Origin: Collinsella aerofaciens | Lineage (GTDB): Bacteria > Actinomycetota > Coriobacteriia > Coriobacteriales > Coriobacteriaceae | DNA length: 9,014 nt | Reading direction: 5' to 3' | Assembly (NCBI GenBank): GCA_021641225.1 | Contig: JAJWXI010000066.1 | Coordinates: 1-9,014 of the forward strand | In this document: piece by piece, positions 4,800 to 9,014 of the stretch | How the letters are laid out: each line of letters begins with the position of its first letter | How positions within the stretch are numbered: the stretch's first letter is position 1 | Notes under the pieces: model-generated | Told to the model about the DNA's origin: nothing | Database searches by the model: none | Seen by the model: the letters and a program-made list of their open reading frames with translations, nothing else | Position numbers and translations under genes: made by a program

Positions 4800-6947
4800 A
4801 TGGATCTTATCGCCCAGCTCGCCCGCGAACTCAACCTTAAGGCCGCCAACGTCGAGGCGGCCGTCAAGCTCATCGACGAGGGCAACACCATCCCCTTTAT
4901 CTCGCGCTACCGCAAGGAAGCCACGGGCGGCATGGACGACGTCGCCCTGCGCGCACTCGACGAGCGCCTGTCTTACCTGCGCAATCTTGAGCAGCGTAAA
5001 GAAGACGTCATTCTGCTCATCGACGCCCAGGGCAAGCTCACGCCCGAACTCGAGCAGCAGATTCGCGAGGCCACGCAGCTCCAGCGTGTCGAGGACCTCT
5101 ACAAGCCCTACCGCAAAAAGCGCATGACTCGCGCGCAGAAGGCCCGCGAGGCAGGCCTGGAGCCACTCGCCAACATGATCATCATGCAGGCCTCGGCCAA
5201 GGGCAGCGCACTCGACGCCGCCGCGGCATATGTCAACAAGGAGGCTGGCTTCGACACGCCCGAGAAGGCGCTCGCCGGTGCGGCCGACATCGTGGCCGAG
5301 ACGGTGGCCGAGGACCCCGAGAACGTCGCTGACCTGCGCGCCTTTACGCAAAACACCGCCGACATCGTCGTCGAGGCCACCGACCCCGCCGAGAAGACCC
5401 CCTACGAGCCGTACTACAGCTATGATGAGCCGCTGCGCCGTATTCCCAACCACCGCGTGCTGGCTATCGACCGCGGTGAGCGTGAGGGCAAGCTCCGCGT
5501 GCGCGTGAACGTCGACGGCGCTGCCGCCACGGCACGCCTCGGCAGCCGTTGGCCCCGACGCCAGGGCGTGTTTGCTCCCATCTTCGATGCCGCCATCGCC
5601 GACGGCTACAAGCGCCTCATGGCCCCCTCTCTGGAGCGCGAGGCCCGCGCCAAACTCACCGTTCGTGCTCAGACCGAGGCCATCAACGTCTTTGCCAAGA
5701 ATCTCGAGGGCCTGCTCTCGGCACGCCCCGTGCGCGGCGCCCGTGTGCTCGCGCTCGATCCGGGCTACCGCACCGGCTGCAAGGTCGCCGTCATGGACGA
5801 GACCGGCAAGCTGCTCGACCACGTCGTGGTCTACCCCACCAAGCCGCGCCACGATGTCGCCGGCACCAAGCGCGAGCTCGCCCGCCTCGTCAAAAAGGAC
5901 GGCGTCAACACCATCGTCATCGGCAACGGCACCGCCAGCCGCGAGACCGAGGAAGTCGTCTCGGAGTTCATTGCCGAGCAGGCGTCCAGCCTTCGCTACA
6001 CCATCGTTAACGAGGCTGGCGCGTCGGTGTACTCCGCCTCCGAGCTCGCCAGCCAGGAGTATCCCGACCTGGACGTCACCGTGCGTGGCGCCATGAGCCT
6101 GGGCCGCCGTCTGCAGGACCCGTTGGCAGAGCTCGTCAAGATTCCGCCCCAGTCCATCGGCGTCGGCCAGTACCAGCACGACCTTGACCAGGCCGAGCTT
6201 TCACGCACCCTGGGCCACGTGGTGGAGGACGTCGTCAACCGCGTGGGCGTCGACGTGAACACCGCGAGCGCGAGCCTGTTGGGATACGTTTCGGGCATTA
6301 CGCCGAGCGTGGCCAAGAACATCGTGGCCTACCGTGAGGAAAACGGCGCCTTTACCGATCGCCGCCAGCTCAAGAAGGTCCCCAAGCTGGGACCTAAGGC
6401 TTATCTCAACGCTGCGGGCTTCCTGCGCATCAGCGGCGGCAAGAACCCGCTCGACGCGACAAGCGTCCACCCCGAAAGCTACGAGGTGGCCGCGGCCGTC
6501 TTGGAACGCGCCGGCGTGGCGGCCAGCGAGCTCAGCCGCGGCGGCGTGCCCGACATCGAGCGCCGTCTGGGCAGTATCTCGGCGCTGGCAAGCGACCTGG
6601 ACTGCGGCACCCTCACGCTCATCGACATCGTCAACGAGCTCAAGAAGCCCGGCCGCGACCCGCGAGATGACGCGCCCGAGGTAGTCTTTAGCCGCTCGGC
6701 ACTTTCCATCGACGACCTGGAGCCCGGCATGGAACTCAAGGGCACGGTGCGCAACGTCGTCGACTTTGGCGCCTTCGTCGACGTGGGCGTGCACCAGGAC
6801 GGCCTCGTGCACATCTCCAAGCTCGCCAACCGCTTCGTCAAGCACCCGAGCGACGTGGTGCGCGTCGGCGACACGGTCAAGGTGTGGGTCGAAAAGGTCG
6901 ATCGCGACCGCAAGAAGATCTCGCTCACCATGGTGCAGGGAAAGTAA
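4800..6947 (+). CDS. tex: Tex, S1-domain RNA-binding transcription accessory protein
   Basis: A 715-residue cytosolic nucleic-acid-binding protein of the Tex/YhgF family. Family members are linked to transcription and RNA metabolism, and Tex is named for its effect on toxin expression in Bordetella. The Tex N-terminal helical region covers about 1-190 and includes NTIPFISRYRKEATGGMD (29-46). The YqgF/RuvC-like domain covers about 313-440, with LALDPGYRTGCKVAV (317-331), GNGTASRETE (375-384) and NEAGASVYSASELA (404-417). It is followed by RGAMSLGRRLQDPLAELVKI (429-448) and QSIGVGQYQHD (451-461). Helix-hairpin-helix repeats lie at about 484-545, with GISPSVAKNIVAYR-like and LKKVPKLGPKAY segments. 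The C-terminal S1 domain is 642-713 (GTVRNVVDFGAFVDVGVHQD, GLVHIS). All expected domains are present and length is normal (about 715-775). The ATG at 4800 has AAGGAG 4 nt upstream; an in-frame ATG at 4713 would add 29 unrelated residues across the hairpin. It is monocistronic and convergent with the transaldolase gene. Confidence 0.97.
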   Translation: MDLIAQLARELNLKAANVEAAVKLIDEGNTIPFISRYRKEATGGMDDVALRALDERLSYLRNLEQRKEDVILLIDAQGKLTPELEQQIREATQLQRVEDLYKPYRKKRMTRAQKAREAGLEPLANMIIMQASAKGSALDAAAAYVNKEAGFDTPEKALAGAADIVAETVAEDPENVADLRAFTQNTADIVVEATDPAEKTPYEPYYSYDEPLRRIPNHRVLAIDRGEREGKLRVRVNVDGAAATARLGSRWPRRQGVFAPIFDAAIADGYKRLMAPSLEREARAKLTVRAQTEAINVFAKNLEGLLSARPVRGARVLALDPGYRTGCKVAVMDETGKLLDHVVVYPTKPRHDVAGTKRELARLVKKDGVNTIVIGNGTASRETEEVVSEFIAEQASSLRYTIVNEAGASVYSASELASQEYPDLDVTVRGAMSLGRRLQDPLAELVKIPPQSIGVGQYQHDLDQAELSRTLGHVVEDVVNRVGVDVNTASASLLGYVSGITPSVAKNIVAYREENGAFTDRRQLKKVPKLGPKAYLNAAGFLRISGGKNPLDATSVHPESYEVAAAVLERAGVAASELSRGGVPDIERRLGSISALASDLDCGTLTLIDIVNELKKPGRDPRDDAPEVVFSRSALSIDDLEPGMELKGTVRNVVDFGAFVDVGVHQDGLVHISKLANRFVKHPSDVVRVGDTVKVWVEKVDRDRKKISLTMVQGK

Positions 6948-6961
6948 ACCGCCAAAGCAGA

Positions 6962-7167
6962 GGTACCCCCTCTCGCGACGTGCAAAATCGCGAGTATTCT
7001 GCAATTTCCGCCGCTCCAAACGCCCCTCAGAGGCAATAACGTCAAAAACAGCCCCCGTTTTAGCGTCATCAGAGCCAAAACGGGGGCTGTTCCGTGCTTC
7101 AGCTAGCTGGTAAAAGCCTTTACCTTGCTGAATACTCGCGATTTTGCACGTCGCTGCAGGGGGTACC
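6962..7167. repeat. 43-bp imperfect inverted repeat enclosing a terminator
   Basis: The left arm 6962-7004 and right arm 7125-7167 are reverse complements at 39 of 43 positions, including GGTACCCCCT and the 20-bp GCGACGTGCAAAATCGCGAG. The left arm alone can fold: CTCGCGA (6972-6978) with TCGCGAG (6988-6994), followed by TATTCTGC, a poor terminator candidate for tex. That fold is broken in the right arm, where three of the four mismatches fall. The 120-bp interior holds the terminator 7044-7091 and a small hairpin GGTAAA/TTTACC (7109-7124) abutting the right arm. The element fills most of the convergent gap, and I see no gene in it. Confidence 0.9.
7044..7091 (-). terminator. Strong terminator, mainly for the transaldolase gene; possibly bidirectional
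   Basis: AACAGCCCCCGTTTT (7047-7061) and AAAACGGGGGCTGTT (7077-7091) form a perfect 15-bp stem with a 15-nt loop. Read on the minus strand, the stem runs into five U residues (7048-7044), a textbook intrinsic terminator about 240 nt after the transaldolase stop. Read on the plus strand the stem ends in TGTTCC, so it is weaker there, though it may still stop tex transcripts. Confidence 0.8.
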
Positions 7168-7174
7168 CTTGTCA

Positions 7175-7193
7175 ACGGCAGGATATGGAAGCC
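7175..7193 (-). pseudogene. Apparent copy of the transaldolase 3' end
   Basis: 19 bases here match the last codons of the transaldolase gene (7331-7349) at 17 of 19 positions and in the same orientation. Both encode GFHILP on the minus strand, and the two differences are one first-position and one third-position change. In the true gene a stop codon follows; here the frame reads on. The copy lies 156 nt downstream of the original, with the long hairpin 7227-7298 between them. A local duplication that has decayed is the simplest reading, but the match is short and chance is not excluded. Confidence 0.4.
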
Positions 7194-7226
7194 AATCACC
7201 AACCTACCGGCAAGTTCATGTCGGCA

Positions 7227-7298
7227 GCCCCGGCCTTTCCTTTGCCTAGCGCGACCCTCGCGAAGCGCGTGAGCGATAGGGAAAGGAAAGGCCGGGGC
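7227..7298. repeat. Long hairpin, 22-bp stem, downstream of the transaldolase gene
   Basis: The left arm 7227-7248 and right arm 7277-7298 pair at 21 of 22 positions (CCCCGGCCTTTCCTTT against AAAGGAAAGGCCGGGG). Further pairs CGC/GCG follow (7250-7252 with 7273-7275), with CGC-GAA-GCG (7259-7267) near the tip. No U-run follows on either strand. It starts 31 nt after the transaldolase stop and could act as an mRNA 3'-end stabiliser ahead of the true terminator, or be a REP-like dispersed element. Confidence 0.75.
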
Positions 7299-7328
7299 GA
7301 ACAACCCGCGATGTAGCCAGCGTTCGCG

Positions 7329-8033
7329 TTACGGCAGGATGTGGAATCCGAGCGAGGCGATATCCTTGGCAAAGCCGCGCACGGTGTCGAGCGAGACCTC
7401 GTACGGATCACGGCCGATGTTCTTGCGCTTGGCCAGGATGCTATTGGGTACCGTGATGATCTGGCAACCGCATCCTTCCGCCTGGTAAATATTGATAAGC
7501 TCGCGTGTGGATGCCCACAGGACCTCGCAGTTGGGCTTGGCGGCGGCCTTCTTGACCGACTCCGTCATAAACGGAATGGGGTCGACGCCGGTGTCGGCGA
7601 TGCGGCCGGCAAAGAGCGAGATGATTGACGGCGTCTCGGCGTCAACGGCCTCGACCATCTCGTCGACCTGCGCAGGCGTAAAGATGGTGGTGACGTTGAC
7701 CTTGATGCCGTCGGCCGAAAGCTTGCGGACCAGCTCGGCGGTGGACTCACCCTTGGTGGTCACGCACGGAATCTTGACGTAGACGTTATCTGCCCAGGTA
7801 GCGATCTCGCGGGCCTCGATCTCCATGGTCTCGACGTCGTCGGCAAAGACCTCAAACGACACGGACACATCGGTGATGTGGGCCAAGACCTCCTTGGCAA
7901 ACGCACGGTAATCCGTCACGCCGCCCTTCTTCATAAGGGACGGGTTGGTCGTGAAACCCTGAACGTTGCCGTTCTCGTACATGTCGAGCATGCCCTCGAG
8001 GTTTGCACCGTCAGCGAACACCTTGATTGCCAT
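7329..8033 (-). CDS. tal: Transaldolase, short form (transaldolase/fructose-6-phosphate aldolase family)
   Basis: A 234-residue cytosolic TIM-barrel class I aldolase. Transaldolase moves a dihydroxyacetone unit between sugar phosphates in the non-oxidative pentose phosphate pathway. Visible signatures are FADGAN (6-11, with D8 as the acid), GFTTNPSL (26-33) and VYVKIP (84-89), whose K87 is the Schiff-base lysine. They continue with NVTTIFTPAQ (113-122), SLFAGRIADTG (139-149) and WASTRELINI (173-182). The length is that of the short TalC/FSA-like group, not the ~315-residue TalB. F118 occupies the position that is Phe in TalB (F178) and Tyr in E. coli FSA, favouring transaldolase over aldolase activity. 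The ATG at 8033 is chosen because AAAGGA lies 9 nt upstream and the product starts at the family position; an upstream in-frame ATG at 8057 has no ribosome site. It is downstream of, but 193 bp from, the HAD gene, so probably separately transcribed. Confidence 0.94.
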   Translation of the reverse strand: MAIKVFADGANLEGMLDMYENGNVQGFTTNPSLMKKGGVTDYRAFAKEVLAHITDVSVSFEVFADDVETMEIEAREIATWADNVYVKIPCVTTKGESTAELVRKLSADGIKVNVTTIFTPAQVDEMVEAVDAETPSIISLFAGRIADTGVDPIPFMTESVKKAAAKPNCEVLWASTRELINIYQAEGCGCQIITVPNSILAKRKNIGRDPYEVSLDTVRGFAKDIASLGFHILP

Positions 8034-8226
8034 CTGCCTGATTCCTTTCGTTAGCATACGGCCGATAAACTGCTAAACACTTTACCTACGTTTATCAAGG
8101 CGTGAACTGCGGTTTTTTATCTTCTCGGCGAACGGTATAAACACCTCAGTGTTTGGATTGATAAATCGATTGAGCATGCAAAAACAAAGAGTCGCAGTTT
8201 GAGCAAACGTCAGAACGCGGGATTCA
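8034..8226 (-). promoter_or_regulatory. Leader between HAD and transaldolase genes, with two small palindromes
   Basis: No gene is seen here. It is AT-richer than its surroundings, as expected for a promoter region. AAACAC-CTCA-GTGTTT (8139-8154) is a perfect 16-nt palindrome with a 4-nt centre. GATAAAC (8064-8070) and GTTTATC (8090-8096) form a perfect 7-bp inverted repeat 19 nt apart. On the minus strand TTGATA (8098-8093) matches the -35 consensus at 5 of 6, but the sequence 17 nt on, TAGCAG, is a poor -10. Near the HAD stop, the minus strand reads into TTTGTTTTT (about 8187-8179) after a weak GTTT/AAAC stem, perhaps a weak terminator of the HAD gene. Confidence 0.35.
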
Positions 8227-9014
8227 TTAGATGAGGCCGAAATGCTGCATCGCTGTGACGGTGCCGTCGTGTGCGACATCATCAGTCACGTAGTCGGCGA
8301 GCGCCTTGACCTCGGGCATGGCGTTGCCCATGGCCACGGCCGTCTCGACAGCGGCGAGCATACCCAGATCGTTGCCGGAATCGCCAAAGCCAAAGGTGCG
8401 CGCGTTGCCGGTGCGACCCAGGTATTCCAGCGCTCGCGCCACGCCCACGCCCTTGTCAATGCCCTTGGGGCTCAGCTCGCGATTCTGACCACCGGTGTTG
8501 CACAGCTCAAACTCGCGATCGATAAAGCCGTCATCGTTGGCTACGCGAGCCAAACTGGGCACACTGAGGCATACCTTGCCCACGCGCAGACTGCCGTCGA
8601 CGCGCATTTCCTCGGTGCTGTGCACCACAGAAGTGCCGATCAGAGACGACTGCTCAACACCCGCGGGTTCCAGGGCAAAAGTAGCCACGTTGGTCTCGAA
8701 AAAGGCCTCAATCCCTGCCGCGGCCATACGGTGCGCAAGCTCCTCGATAACGTCCTCGTCAAAGCAGTCGTCATGCACCACGCGGCCCTCGACCTCGAGC
8801 GTCGCCCCCGCCATGGCAACGATACCCGCCGGGTTCAGTGCACGCAGGCCATCGGCAATCAGCCACAAGGGGCGACCCGTGCAGATAAATGCCCGGTGAC
8901 CCGCATTGCGCAGTCGACCAAATGCATGGACAACAGCCTTCGACGGATGGACTGCATTGAAGTCCTTATCGGTCATATCGTCGGGATCGAACGACGTCAG
9001 CGTGCCGTCCACGT
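8227..9014 (-). CDS. Cof-type HAD-IIB hydrolase (extreme N-terminus beyond the window)
   Basis: A cytosolic Mg-dependent phosphatase of the haloacid dehalogenase superfamily; the IIB group hydrolyses sugar phosphates and other small phosphates. At the window edge the frame reads (x)VDGTLTSF, which is motif I (DxDGT). Its first aspartate codon is only partly in the window. The GTG at 9012 is therefore the valine inside motif I, not a start, and only a few N-terminal residues are missing. Counting from that valine, motif II is ICTGRP (43-48). The IIB cap domain covers about 80-175. Motif III is K183 in SPKGIDKGVGV (181-191), and motif IV is GFGDSGNDLGML (208-219). All catalytic residues that fall inside the window are present, and the 261 visible residues are a normal length. 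The stop is TAA at 8229-8227. The substrate cannot be assigned from sequence. It is upstream of and co-oriented with the transaldolase gene, which may reflect shared sugar-phosphate metabolism but is not evidence of one operon. Confidence 0.92.
   Translation of the reverse strand, partial: VDGTLTSFDPDDMTDKDFNAVHPSKAVVHAFGRLRNAGHRAFICTGRPLWLIADGLRALNPAGIVAMAGATLEVEGRVVHDDCFDEDVIEELAHRMAAAGIEAFFETNVATFALEPAGVEQSSLIGTSVVHSTEEMRVDGSLRVGKVCLSVPSLARVANDDGFIDREFELCNTGGQNRELSPKGIDKGVGVARALEYLGRTGNARTFGFGDSGNDLGMLAAVETAVAMGNAMPEVKALADYVTDDVAHDGTVTAMQHFGLI

Noticed and set aside
6201..7304. A 367-codon minus-strand frame running from the convergent gap into tex.
   Set aside because: Most of it is antisense to tex, and its first part is the inverted-repeat and hairpin region. 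Only the short GFHILP stretch has meaning, reported as a tal-end copy.
8055..8057. ATG at 8057 as the transaldolase start.
   Set aside because: No Shine-Dalgarno sequence precedes it and the extra eight residues are not part of the fold; the ATG at 8033 has one.
9010..9012. GTG at 9012 as the start of the HAD hydrolase.
   Set aside because: It encodes the valine of the DxDGT catalytic motif, so the true start is outside the window.
1..9014. CRISPR arrays, tRNA or rRNA genes, transposases, recombinases, toxin-antitoxin or defence genes.
   Set aside because: Looked for on both strands; no regularly spaced direct repeats, cloverleaf sequences or recognisable proteins of these kinds are present.

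Overview
The window is GC-rich with strongly C/G-ending codons, short gaps and clear Shine-Dalgarno sites. The gene set (a LysR regulator with a divergent catabolic-type operon, an OFA-type MFS carrier, a short transaldolase, Tex and a Cof-type HAD phosphatase) fits an anaerobic gut actinomycete. Collinsella or a close relative in Coriobacteriia is my best guess. This rests on composition and protein 'feel' only; no rRNA or other marker is present.

Layout. (1) 1-840, minus: a LysR-family regulator, cut at its C-terminal end by the window edge. (2) 841-1073: a divergent control region with an imperfect 23-bp palindrome and a plausible promoter for the plus-strand operon. (3) 1074-4386, plus: a three-gene operon of a short-chain dehydrogenase (SDR), a 12-helix OFA-type MFS transporter and a Gfo/Idh/MocA oxidoreductase. 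Each of the two intercistronic gaps holds a GC-rich hairpin, and the operon ends in a branched hairpin and a terminator (4397-4496). (4) 4497-4799: non-coding DNA with a 34-bp inverted repeat and other foldable elements, just upstream of tex. (5) 4800-6947, plus: tex, full length. (6) 6948-7328: a convergent gap dense in symmetry. It holds a 43-bp inverted repeat enclosing a strong terminator for the minus strand, a second long hairpin, and an apparent copy of the last codons of the transaldolase gene. (7) 7329-8033, minus: transaldolase. (8) 8034-8226: leader with two small palindromes. (9) 8227-9014, minus: Cof-type HAD-IIB hydrolase, missing only its extreme N-terminus.

How the genes may work together. 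The LysR protein probably controls the divergent operon in response to an imported small molecule, probably an organic anion or polyol-like compound. The MFS protein would bring it in, and the SDR and Gfo/Idh/MocA enzymes would perform successive NAD(P)-dependent oxidoreductions. The substrate cannot be read from the sequence. The Tex, transaldolase and HAD genes look like ordinary housekeeping neighbours.

The most unusual features are the two large imperfect inverted repeats. One spans a putative tex promoter (4557-4718) and the other spans the tex/tal terminator (6962-7167). They could be dispersed palindromic repeats, structured RNAs or invertible segments. I see no recombinase, transposase, CRISPR array, tRNA or rRNA, and no clearly new defence or biosynthetic system.
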